A stretch of 64,000 nt of DNA from Chryseobacterium antibioticum (GTDB taxonomy: Bacteria > Bacteroidota > Bacteroidia > Flavobacteriales > Weeksellaceae): positions 99,599-163,598 of the forward strand of contig NZ_JABBGI010000009.1 of NCBI RefSeq assembly GCF_012927325.1. The letters run 5' to 3'. How positions within the stretch are numbered: the first letter of the stretch is position 1; each line of letters starts with the position of its first letter. The notes below the pieces were generated by a model that did not search any database, had not been told where the DNA came from, and saw only the letters and a list, made by a program, of their open reading frames with translations. The position numbers and the translations under genes were made by a program. Positions 52,727-60,546 of the stretch are shown piece by piece.

Positions 52727-54729
52727 ACACACGTTATTTAAAAATCTTTTCCATACTAGTCGTTATCGCCATTATTTTTGTGGCGAGGCTTGCTTATTTA
52801 CAGTTGCTGACGGACCGTTATGCTTTAAATGCAGCGAATACTTCCATTAAGACAGAATACGTTATTCCACAGAGGGGTGTTGTTTTTGATAGAAATGGTA
52901 AGATTCTCGTAGGAAACCAGCCCGCTTATGAAATCTCTTTTACGCAGGCCTTAATGAAACCAGATTTTGATACTTTGGGATTCTGTAATCTGATGCAGAT
53001 CAGCAAATCTGATTTTATCAAAAGAATCGACCTCATCAAGAAAGAAAAATACTATTCGAAGCTGACGCCTATGACCTTTTTTAAGGACCTCAGCAGAGAA
53101 GACATTGCCAGAGTACAGGAAATTATTTTCAAATATCCGGCATTCAGTATTGTATCCAGACCTCAGCGTCAGTATGAAGTGGGAACCTCCGGAAACCTTT
53201 TAGGATATACCAGTGAGGTTAATGAAAGAGAAATAAAGAAAGATTCAGCCTATTATCTTCCGGGAGACTTTATCGGAAAAACAGGGGTTGAAAAATCTTA
53301 CGAAAAAGAACTTCGTGGTATAAAAGGAATAAAATATATTCAAAAGGATATCAGACTTCGGAATATTGGATCTTATAAAAACGGAACCTTAGATAAAGAT
53401 GTTGTTACCGGAAAGGATATTACTTTAACCATTGACTACGACCTTCAAAGAATGGCCGAAGAAATGCTTGTAGGTAAACACGGAGCCATCGTAGCCATCG
53501 ATCCGAATAACGGAGAAATTCTGACCATGGCAACTGGTCCGGATATTGACCCTAATTTATTCACGGGACCTTATAAATCAAAAAATCTTTACGCTCTATC
53601 TAAAGATACCTTATACGAAAACAAACCTACTTTTGACAGATCTGTTCAGGCAGCTTATCCTCCGGGGTCTACCTTTAAATTGCTGACCGCTCTTGCGGGA
53701 ATGCAGATGGGCGTAATGGATGAAAATACAGTCTTCCCTTGTGGTGGCGGCTTTTTTTACAGAGGTTTGAGAATTAAAGGGCATGGAGGAGCCGATCCTT
53801 TGATTCCATCTATTCAGGTTTCGAGTAACTGCTATTTTTCCCATGCATTTATTGCGATCATGAACAAATATCCGGGAGATCCTTCCCGAGGTGTTGATGA
53901 ATGGAAAAAAATCATGAGCAGCTTTGGCGTAGGAGAATATCTGAATAATGACATCGCTGTAGGTTCTCCGGGAAGAATTCCTACCGGAAAGTTTTACGAA
54001 AAAAGAAGCGGTAAGAAAGACTGGACGGGTGACTATACCATGAATGGTTCTATTTTCAATGGAATGGGACAGGGAGATGTTTTGGTGACTCCACTTCAGT
54101 TGGCAAATTATGTTGCCGCCATTGCCAATAAAGGTTGGTTTTATACTCCGCATATCGTTAAATCTATTGATGGAAAACCTAATCCGGACAAAAGATTTAA
54201 AACAAAACATAAAACGCTTGTAGATCCTAAACACTTCGAGCCTGTACTGAAAGGTATGGAAGCCGTAGTATTACGAGGTACCGCAAGAAGTTTGAAATCC
54301 AATGACTTTACTCAATTGGCAAAAACAGGTACTGCACAGGTTCCTCAGGGGAAAGATAACTCAATCTTTGTTTTAATTGCTCCCGCAGATAAACCTAGAA
54401 TCGTGGTAGCTGCAGTAATGGAGCATGCCGGATTCGGTGCAACATGGGCAGGTCCTGCGTGTACGGTGATTGCCGAAAAATATATTACCGGAGATCTGAA
54501 AAGAGAAAACCTGTACAAGAAGATGACCAGTGCCAGCTTCATGCCTGAGTACAAAAGACAATGGGTAGCAGATCTTAAACGTAAAGGTTTATATAAAGAC
54601 CCAAAAGAAGATTCTGTTAAGCTAAAAAGAAAGCAGGACAGTCTGAACTTTATTAAAGAGCAGAAAATAAAACTGCAGAAAAAAATAGAAGAAGAAACAA
54701 AGAACAATACTAAAAAGGTAAAGCAATGA
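52723..54729 (+). CDS. mrdA: Penicillin-binding protein 2 (elongation transpeptidase)
   Basis: Class B transpeptidase for cell elongation, 668 residues, one N-terminal membrane segment (about 8-25). The dimerisation region starts IPQRGVVFDRNGKIL. Active-site motifs are STFK (316-319), SSN (367-369) and KTGT (534-537). It starts with TTG at 52723, overlapping the mreD TGA in a TTGA arrangement. The last 60 residues form a Lys-rich charged tail. Ends with an ATGA overlap with rodA. Confidence 0.96.
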   Translation: MNTRYLKIFSILVVIAIIFVARLAYLQLLTDRYALNAANTSIKTEYVIPQRGVVFDRNGKILVGNQPAYEISFTQALMKPDFDTLGFCNLMQISKSDFIKRIDLIKKEKYYSKLTPMTFFKDLSREDIARVQEIIFKYPAFSIVSRPQRQYEVGTSGNLLGYTSEVNEREIKKDSAYYLPGDFIGKTGVEKSYEKELRGIKGIKYIQKDIRLRNIGSYKNGTLDKDVVTGKDITLTIDYDLQRMAEEMLVGKHGAIVAIDPNNGEILTMATGPDIDPNLFTGPYKSKNLYALSKDTLYENKPTFDRSVQAAYPPGSTFKLLTALAGMQMGVMDENTVFPCGGGFFYRGLRIKGHGGADPLIPSIQVSSNCYFSHAFIAIMNKYPGDPSRGVDEWKKIMSSFGVGEYLNNDIAVGSPGRIPTGKFYEKRSGKKDWTGDYTMNGSIFNGMGQGDVLVTPLQLANYVAAIANKGWFYTPHIVKSIDGKPNPDKRFKTKHKTLVDPKHFEPVLKGMEAVVLRGTARSLKSNDFTQLAKTGTAQVPQGKDNSIFVLIAPADKPRIVVAAVMEHAGFGATWAGPACTVIAEKYITGDLKRENLYKKMTSASFMPEYKRQWVADLKRKGLYKDPKEDSVKLKRKQDSLNFIKEQKIKLQKKIEEETKNNTKKVKQ

Positions 54730-55955
54730 AATGGGCAGAAGGAATAGATAAGCTAGGTCTTGGGCTGTATTTTGCGCTTTGTATCTTTGCAATCGCCAAT
54801 ATTTACAGTGTTGACCAGAAGTTGGGAGAAAAGCAATTGGTTTTCTTCTGTATCTCTTTATTTGTTGGACTTATAATATTCGTTGGAAGGAGTAAATTCT
54901 TCGAAAACATGGCGGGTATTATTTATATCGGTGGTGTTTTACTTTTGATCGGGCTTTTTCCTTTTGGAAAGGAGATTCTGGGACAGAAAAACTGGTACAA
55001 ATTCGGAAGCTTTACCATGCAGCCTGTAGAGTTTGCAAAAATAGGCACAGCGTTGATGGTGGCGAACTATGTGTCGGGGCCGGATTTTAATTTAAGTAAC
55101 AGGAAACCCTTATTAACCATATTAGCTATTATTGCGATTCCTGCAGTTGTTGTATTGGCAATTCCTGATGTTGGTTCGTTGTTGGTTTTTACAGCATTTT
55201 TTATAGCGCTATACAGAGAAGGATTAAGTGGCTTGCTTTTTGGAATCGGATTCCTTTTTGCGGGTGTTTTTCTTATTTCATTAGCTATAGATCCTTTTTA
55301 TGTTGTTGGTGCTATTGGATTGGTTACAGGAGGCTGGATTGCCATTAACTATTATAAAATGTCCTGGAATGTTATTTCTATCGGAAGTATTGTAGGATCT
55401 ATTCTGCTATTATGTGGGTTAGCTTTTGCATCACCTTATATTTTAGAAAAACTTCCAAAACACCAGAGAGAAAGAATCGAGGTTCTTTTTAAAGGAGAAA
55501 AAGCATTTAGAGACACTTCCGGGTATAACTTATTATATTCAAAAACGGCCATCGGATCTGGCGGAGTTTTAGGCAAAGGATACCGGGAAGGTTCTGTAAC
55601 ACAGGGGAAATTTGTTCCTGAACAGGAAACTGACTATATTTTCTGTACGGTAGGCGAAGAATGGGGCTTTGTAGGAAGTGCCGTTCTCGTGTTATGCTAT
55701 ATGGTTTATATCGGCCGGATCTATTATCTGGCGGAACAACAGAAATCCACCTTTAACCGTGTATTTGGATATTGCTTTGCTTCCATCCTGATGATGCACT
55801 TTACCATCAATTTAGGGATGGTTATGGGGCTTTTCCCAACCGTGGGTATTCCACTTCCTTATTTCAGTTATGGAGGAAGCTCGTTGCTTGCCTTTTCTAT
55901 GATGACTTTTATTTTCTTTAAACTTAATTATTCGGATAAAAACAGCTTGGTGTAA
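54726..55955 (+). CDS. rodA: Peptidoglycan glycosyltransferase RodA (SEDS family)
   Basis: Membrane glycan polymerase that works with PBP2. The 409-residue protein has about ten membrane segments; SEDS signatures include GQKNWYKFGSFTMQPVEFAKIG (with the conserved Gln-Pro-x-Glu), AIPDVGSLLVF, GSGGVLGKGYREGSVTQGKFVPEQETDYIF and GIPLPYFSYGGSSLLA. Last gene of the operon. Confidence 0.96.
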   Translation: MKWAEGIDKLGLGLYFALCIFAIANIYSVDQKLGEKQLVFFCISLFVGLIIFVGRSKFFENMAGIIYIGGVLLLIGLFPFGKEILGQKNWYKFGSFTMQPVEFAKIGTALMVANYVSGPDFNLSNRKPLLTILAIIAIPAVVVLAIPDVGSLLVFTAFFIALYREGLSGLLFGIGFLFAGVFLISLAIDPFYVVGAIGLVTGGWIAINYYKMSWNVISIGSIVGSILLLCGLAFASPYILEKLPKHQRERIEVLFKGEKAFRDTSGYNLLYSKTAIGSGGVLGKGYREGSVTQGKFVPEQETDYIFCTVGEEWGFVGSAVLVLCYMVYIGRIYYLAEQQKSTFNRVFGYCFASILMMHFTINLGMVMGLFPTVGIPLPYFSYGGSSLLAFSMMTFIFFKLNYSDKNSLV

Positions 55956-56009
55956 GTTGTGAGGGGAAAAGGAAAGCCGAAATCTTTGATGTTTCCTGAA
56001 AGCCTACAA

Positions 56010-56054
56010 TATTCCTTAATAAAGGAGAATATAATCATTATCATTATCATTAAG
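56010..56054. repeat. Imperfect hairpin followed by a hexanucleotide tandem repeat
   Basis: ATATTCCTT and AAGGAGAATAT form an imperfect hairpin (56010-56033), followed by three tandem copies of ATCATT (about 56034-56052), in front of the gene at 56068. Confidence 0.5.
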
Positions 56055-56067
56055 AATGTAGCTACGT

Positions 56068-56646
56068 ATGAAGCAAGCCTATCTTTCAGACCAGGATTTT
56101 CAAAATATAAATTTTACTGACCAGTCTTTTGAAAAAGGCGAATACGAAAACTGTACATTCAGGAACTGCAGCTTTGAGTATGCCGACCTTTCTGATTTTA
56201 GTTTCACAGACTGTGAATTTATCGGGTGTAATCTGAGTATGGCAAAACTGTTTAAAACAGCTTTTCGAGGTATCCGTTTCAAAGAATGTAAAATGTTCGG
56301 ACTTCAGTTTAATGACTGTAACGGTTTTGGTCTTTCATTTACTTTTGACGACTGTGCCCTCAATAATTCTGTGTTCTACAATACATCGGTTAAAAAGACC
56401 ATATTCAAAAATTCAAGATTGATTGAAACCGATTTTGCAGAATGTGATCTCTCCAATTCAGTGCTCAAAGGTTGCGATCTTTCCGGAGCTATTTTCGACC
56501 GGACAAACCTTGAAAAAGCAGATCTGAGAACTTCCTTCAACTATTCTATAGATCCTTCCGTAAATCGTCTTAAAAAGGCTAAATTTTCACTTTCCGAAGT
56601 ACATGGACTCCTGTATAAGCTGGATATTGAAATTGATAGGGATTAG
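56068..56646 (+). CDS. Pentapeptide repeat protein
   Basis: A 192-residue cytoplasmic protein built from A/C-[D/N]-[L/F]-x-x repeats, such as NCTFRNCSFEYADLSDFSFTDCEFIGCNLSMAKL and FAECDLSNSVLKGCDLSGAIFDRTNLEKADLRTS, which form a right-handed quadrilateral beta-helix. The Cys content (over ten) is high but fits repeat positions. Related folds include Qnr/McbG, which mimic DNA and shield gyrase; nothing here proves such a role. Separate from the mre operon. Confidence 0.88.
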   Translation: MKQAYLSDQDFQNINFTDQSFEKGEYENCTFRNCSFEYADLSDFSFTDCEFIGCNLSMAKLFKTAFRGIRFKECKMFGLQFNDCNGFGLSFTFDDCALNNSVFYNTSVKKTIFKNSRLIETDFAECDLSNSVLKGCDLSGAIFDRTNLEKADLRTSFNYSIDPSVNRLKKAKFSLSEVHGLLYKLDIEIDRD

Positions 56647-56668
56647 ATATTAGATATTAGATATTAGA
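56643..56668. repeat. Heptanucleotide tandem repeat TTAGATA
   Basis: Three consecutive TTAGATA units plus a partial one, directly after the stop of the pentapeptide gene, followed by the variant TTAGAAGTTAG. Similar units occur between sufA and sufB. Confidence 0.7.
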
Positions 56669-56732
56669 AGTTAGGGTGGACGTCGTGAGAACTTCTTTTA
56701 TTCTGAAAACTCATAACTAAGTAATTCAATAG

Positions 56733-56920
56733 AGGCGGGTTTTAACCCGCCTTTGTATTTCAATGTTCAAGAGTAAGGCTTTAGCCAAAACTTATTATTC
56801 CTGCCTACTAAACAGATCTTAGCCCCTCCCTTCTGTAATAAGGGACTAAATTCATGTTACGTACAGACCATTCCCTTTCTCTGAAGGGGTGGATTTTTGC
56901 TCAGAAAAAAGACGGGGTAG
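56733..56920. repeat. Mosaic of intergenic palindromes
   Basis: Within the 364-base gap after the pentapeptide gene: AGGCGGGTT/AACCCGCCT with a 2-base loop (56733-56752), GGCTTTAGCC (56777-56786), CCCTT/AAGGG (56828-56844) and CCCTT/AAGGG again (56873-56888) in a GC-rich block ending GACGGGGTAGT. The first palindrome could act as a terminator for the upstream gene; the others resemble dispersed intergenic repeats of this bacterial group. No coding potential seen. Confidence 0.55.
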
Positions 56921-56959
56921 TAAAACACTCCTCAAGAAATATACAGCAGCCAGAAAATA

Positions 56960-56985
56960 AAAAAGCCATCAGATTCTGATGGCTT
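56960..56985 (-). terminator. Terminator downstream of the NlpC/P60 gene
   Basis: AGCCATCA and TGATGGCT form a stem around GATTC (56964-56984); the A-run on the left gives a U-run on the minus strand. Confidence 0.75.
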
Positions 56986-57010
56986 CATTATTTAAATCAA
57001 TTATTTAAAA

Positions 57011-57721
57011 TTAAAAACTTGTCGCTGCGGATGGAGTAGAAGAAGCTAAATTGTTATAAGCGTCTCCGTTCTCGTTGATCACTCTTTTTGCGAACCTGAA
57101 TTTCGGTCCCCAGTAAGAGTCATTCAGCGATGAGATCATTACCCCTTTAGAAGTGGCTGCGTGGATGAATTTGATTTCACCTTCTTCAGTTACACTTTCT
57201 ACGATACCTACGTGAGAGATTCTTCTTCCGTGTGAAAAGAAGATCAGGTCTCCTTTCTGAAGGTCTCCTTTATCAATACTTTCTCCTTCCTGAGCCTGAG
57301 ATGCTGCTACTCTTGGTAAGCTAAGCCCTGCTGCTGCTCCGAATACAGAAAGAACGAAAGCTGAACAATCAATACCTCTTCTGGTCATTCCTCCGTATCT
57401 GTATGGAGTTCCAAGGTATGTTTCAGCTTCTGTTAGGATATTATCGATCGTTTTATTGTATTTGACTGCTTTTGCAATCTCAGAATTCTTAATGGATTTT
57501 TTTGCATTGGCTATAGATGCCGCCTTTTCAGCTAGAAAAGAATCGATAAGTCTTTGCTTATCCTGCTCCATTTTCTTGTTGTCAAGAGAAGCTAGTTTGG
57601 CATCTGTTTTGTATTCTTTAGCATAAGTTGCTGGTTGTGAAACTACATAATTTGTAGCGCATGATTGAACTGATACTGTAGACACTAAAGCAACTAAATA
57701 AAACAAAACTCTTTTCTTCAT
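57011..57721 (-). CDS. C40 family peptidase (NlpC/P60) lipoprotein
   Basis: A 236-residue lipoprotein (lipobox VQSC, Cys at 21), a helical charged region (about 35-100), then an NlpC/P60 domain with catalytic Cys119 in RRGIDCSAFV, His170 in RISHVGIV and polar His187 in FIHAATSKG. Such enzymes cleave gamma-D-Glu-diaminopimelate bonds in peptidoglycan stems. Single gene; TACTTTTG box at 57773-57780. Confidence 0.93.
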   Translation of the reverse strand: MKKRVLFYLVALVSTVSVQSCATNYVVSQPATYAKEYKTDAKLASLDNKKMEQDKQRLIDSFLAEKAASIANAKKSIKNSEIAKAVKYNKTIDNILTEAETYLGTPYRYGGMTRRGIDCSAFVLSVFGAAAGLSLPRVAASQAQEGESIDKGDLQKGDLIFFSHGRRISHVGIVESVTEEGEIKFIHAATSKGVMISSLNDSYWGPKFRFAKRVINENGDAYNNLASSTPSAATSF

Positions 57722-57772
57722 ATATATTTGATTATCCGTGTTAAAAGGAATATTTATTTTCTCAAAGCATTA

Positions 57773-57780
57773 CAAAAGTA
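57773..57780 (-). promoter_or_regulatory. -7 promoter box of the NlpC/P60 gene
   Basis: TACTTTTG on the minus strand, 51 bases upstream of the ATG, implying a leader of about 45 bases. Confidence 0.35.
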
Positions 57781-57838
57781 GAGATTCCGAGCAAAAGACC
57801 CCTGATATGATTATTGTCAGCTTCTTTATTTAACACAT

Positions 57839-57915
57839 TTTAACATATTATTTAAGTATGTTAAAGAAAAACAAACCGCAACCGCCTATTTTTGGTGAGT
57901 CCGCGGTTTTTTTTA
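57839..57915. other. Two hairpins in a gene-free stretch
   Basis: In the 339-base gap between the NlpC/P60 gene and glnN, TTTAACATA (57839-57847) pairs with TATGTTAAA (57857-57865), and AAACCGC (57873-57879) pairs with GCGGTTT (57903-57909) followed by a T-run on the plus strand. No plus-strand gene precedes it, so it may end an unannotated small RNA or be an element remnant. Confidence 0.4.
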
Positions 57916-58004
57916 TTATGATTCTTTAACAAAATAAAAGGCGTTTCCTTTATTTATCGGATTTTAAGATTCACAACTCTAATTTTCAAGGCTGTTAATA
58001 AATC

Positions 58005-58034
58005 AAAAAAAACTCCCCGGAAAAACCAGGGAGC
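58005..58034 (-). terminator. Terminator downstream of glnN
   Basis: CTCCCCGG and CCAGGGAG form a stem with one mismatch around AAAAA; the A-run to the left gives a U-run on the minus strand, 27 bases after the glnN stop. Confidence 0.75.
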
Positions 58035-58060
58035 TTAACTAATATGGAACTTTACAGATG

Positions 58061-60256
58061 TTATTTTGTAAATAACATTTCTCTATATTTAGTCATTGGC
58101 CAAAGCTCATCATCCACCATCATTTCAAGATCATCAGAAGCTTCTCTGATCACATCAAATAAAGGGATTACTTTGCTGCAGTAAGTTTCTGCCTGCTTCT
58201 GACTATTGGATACGGCTTTCGCCGCTTCTCTCGCTTTAATAAGATCCTCAACGCCAAGTTTGATCTTGGAAACATTCTCAGAGATATTAGTGATTAAGCT
58301 CATTTGCTCTTTCGCCAATGTTTTGAATTCTTTGTCCGGGAATATTTCTTTAAGACCTTTTACGTTCTCGATCAATCTGTTTTGGTAATTTAAAGCAGAA
58401 GGAATGATGTGGTTTCTTGCGATGTCACTTAAAACTCTTGCTTCAATATCAATAACAGTAGAATATTTTTCTAATTTAATTTCGTTTCTGGCCTCAACCT
58501 CTCTGTGAGTGAATACTCCGATTTCTTCATAAAGAGCAACGAATTTTTTATCCATTTCCTGCTTAAGCGCTTCAGGTGTGGTTTTTAAGTTATTCAAACC
58601 TCTCTTTTTAGCTTCTTTTGCCCAGTCATCAGAATATCCGTCACCTTCAAACATAATGCTCTTGCACTGCTTGATGTACTCTCTCAATACATTGAAGATC
58701 GCTTCATCTTTCTTCAGTCCTGTTTCGATAAGGGCATCAACTTCTTTTTTGAAATCGATCAATTGTTTTGCAGCGATCGTGTTCATTACAGTCATAGACT
58801 CTGCACAGTTGGCAGAAGATCCTACTGCTCTGATCTCAAATTTATTTCCTGTAAATGCAAATGGAGAAGTTCTGTTTCTATCCGTGTTATCTAAAAGGAT
58901 TTCAGGGATTTTTCCAACAACGTTTAGTTTTAGATCTGTTTTTTCATCCGGAGAAAGTTTCCCTTCTGTTACCTTTTCCAGTTCTTCCAATACTCTGAAT
59001 AGCTGGCTTCCGATGAAAACGGAGATAATTGCCGGTGGAGCTTCGTTGGCACCCAGTCTGTGGTCGTTGCTCGCAGAAGCGATGCTTGCTCTTAAAAGAT
59101 CAGCATATTCGTAAACTGCTTTAATGGTATTAACGAAGAAGGTTAAGAACTGTAAGTTTTTCTTAGGGTTTTTTCCCGGGCTTAATAAGTTTTCACCTGT
59201 ATCGGTTGCTAAAGACCAGTTGTTGTGCTTTCCGCTTCCATTAACTCCTGCGAATGGTTTCTCATGGAATAAAATGTGGAAATGATGTTTGTGAGCAATT
59301 CTTGCCATGATGTCCATCAACAAAGAGTTGTGGTCTACGGCAACGTTTACTTCTTCAAACATTGGGGCAAGCTCAAACTGGTTAGGTGCCACCTCGTTAT
59401 GTCTTGTTGTTACAGGGATTCCCAGTTTCATACATTCGATTTCCAACTCTTTCATGAAGTTCATTACCCTTGTCGGGATAGAACCGAAATAGTGGTCGTC
59501 CAGCTGCTGTCCTTTCGCAGGAGAATGTCCTAATAAAGTCTTTCCTGTTAAAACAAGGTCTGGACGAGATTGGAATAATGCGGAATCAACTAAGAAATAT
59601 TCTTGCTCCCAGCCCAAAGTGGGAGTTACTTTCGTTACGTTTTTGTCAAAATACTGCATTACGTTGGTTGCAGCTTCATCTACAGCGTTCAAAGCTCTTA
59701 AAAGAGGTGCTTTATAATCTAAAGTTTCCCCTGTATAAGAAATGAAGATAGAAGGAATACATAAAGTAGTTCCCATGATAAATGCAGGAGAAGTAGGATC
59801 CCATGCTGTATAACCTCTTGCTTCGAAAGTATTTCTGATTCCTCCGTTCGGGAAAGAAGAAGCATCAGGCTCCTGCTGGATCAATAAGTTTCCGCTGAAT
59901 CTTTCGATGGCTCTGCCTCCTTCAATAGGGGTAAAGAAGGAATCATGCTTTTCTGCAGTAGTTCCTGTCAAAGGTTGAAACCAGTGAGTGTAGTGAGTGG
60001 CTCCTTTGCTCATTGCCCAGTCTTTCATAGCTACAGCTACCTGGTCTGCAATGTGTCTCTGGATTTTTGTTCCTTTTTTAATAGCATCCATAATAGACTG
60101 GAATGCTTCCTTTGTCAGATATGCTCTCATGGTCTCTTCTGAGAAAACATTCTGGCAGAATAATTCTGACAGTTTTCCGGGAACCTCAACAGAATTATCT
60201 CTTCTGAAGTCCTTAAATGGTAAAGTTTCTAACGCTTTGAATCTTAAAGTTGACAT
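58061..60256 (-). CDS. glnN: Glutamine synthetase type III
   Basis: Large dodecameric glutamine synthetase (731 residues, normal for GSIII) that condenses glutamate and ammonium. Seen are AMSKGATHYTHWFQPLTGTTAEKHDSF (the conserved GATHYTHWFQP of GSIII), GWEQEYFLVD (metal-binding Glu), KHNNWSLAT and NDHRLGANEAPPAIIS. No adjacent regulator; a TAAATTTG box is 22 bases before the ATG. With glutamate dehydrogenase at the window's left end it covers ammonium assimilation. Confidence 0.97.
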   Translation of the reverse strand: MSTLRFKALETLPFKDFRRDNSVEVPGKLSELFCQNVFSEETMRAYLTKEAFQSIMDAIKKGTKIQRHIADQVAVAMKDWAMSKGATHYTHWFQPLTGTTAEKHDSFFTPIEGGRAIERFSGNLLIQQEPDASSFPNGGIRNTFEARGYTAWDPTSPAFIMGTTLCIPSIFISYTGETLDYKAPLLRALNAVDEAATNVMQYFDKNVTKVTPTLGWEQEYFLVDSALFQSRPDLVLTGKTLLGHSPAKGQQLDDHYFGSIPTRVMNFMKELEIECMKLGIPVTTRHNEVAPNQFELAPMFEEVNVAVDHNSLLMDIMARIAHKHHFHILFHEKPFAGVNGSGKHNNWSLATDTGENLLSPGKNPKKNLQFLTFFVNTIKAVYEYADLLRASIASASNDHRLGANEAPPAIISVFIGSQLFRVLEELEKVTEGKLSPDEKTDLKLNVVGKIPEILLDNTDRNRTSPFAFTGNKFEIRAVGSSANCAESMTVMNTIAAKQLIDFKKEVDALIETGLKKDEAIFNVLREYIKQCKSIMFEGDGYSDDWAKEAKKRGLNNLKTTPEALKQEMDKKFVALYEEIGVFTHREVEARNEIKLEKYSTVIDIEARVLSDIARNHIIPSALNYQNRLIENVKGLKEIFPDKEFKTLAKEQMSLITNISENVSKIKLGVEDLIKAREAAKAVSNSQKQAETYCSKVIPLFDVIREASDDLEMMVDDELWPMTKYREMLFTK

Positions 60257-60278
60257 ATTAAGGTTGTATTTTGTGGGG

Positions 60279-60286
60279 CAAATTTA
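60279..60286 (-). promoter_or_regulatory. -7 promoter box of glnN
   Basis: TAAATTTG on the minus strand, 22 bases before the ATG at 60256; no TTG at the usual distance. Confidence 0.4.
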
Positions 60287-60523
60287 CGAAAAAAATGAAT
60301 TGAAAATGATTTACCCCTAATTTTTTTAGGGGTTATTGTTAAGTTTTATAAATATAAACGGCGGTTTAACTTTTTTAATAGGGGTAGGTAACTCTTGAAA
60401 TGTAATGTTTGGCCTTATAACAGTACCATAATTCATTTTATGAGGTACGATTCACAATCTTTAAAGATACAAATTTAAACTGCTTGTTAAAAGATACTTA
60501 AAATAGAATGCGCAAAGATTTTG

Positions 60524-60531
60524 TATATTTG
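60524..60531 (+). promoter_or_regulatory. -7 promoter box that decides the start of the DUF6909-like gene
   Basis: TATATTTG lies 15 bases upstream of the ATG at 60547. A longer in-frame reading starting at 60508 would begin upstream of this box, so the ATG at 60547 is favoured. Confidence 0.45.
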
Positions 60532-60546
60532 TGTGAAATTTATTTT

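Noticed and set aside
53611..54234. Antisense open frame of 207 codons inside mrdA
   Set aside because: It lies fully opposite the PBP2 transpeptidase domain, has no family resemblance, and its composition mirrors the sense gene.
56068..56646. Qnr-type quinolone resistance gene
   Set aside because: Pentapeptide fold is shared by many proteins; the length (192) and lack of the typical Qnr loops do not support the specific call.
56643..56668. Possible CRISPR-like array
   Set aside because: Units of 7 bases in direct tandem without spacers; no cas genes in the window.
60508..60546. N-terminal extension of the DUF6909-like gene from an ATG at 60508
   Set aside because: It would start upstream of the TATATTTG box, and the residues MRKDFVYLCEIYF come from promoter sequence.
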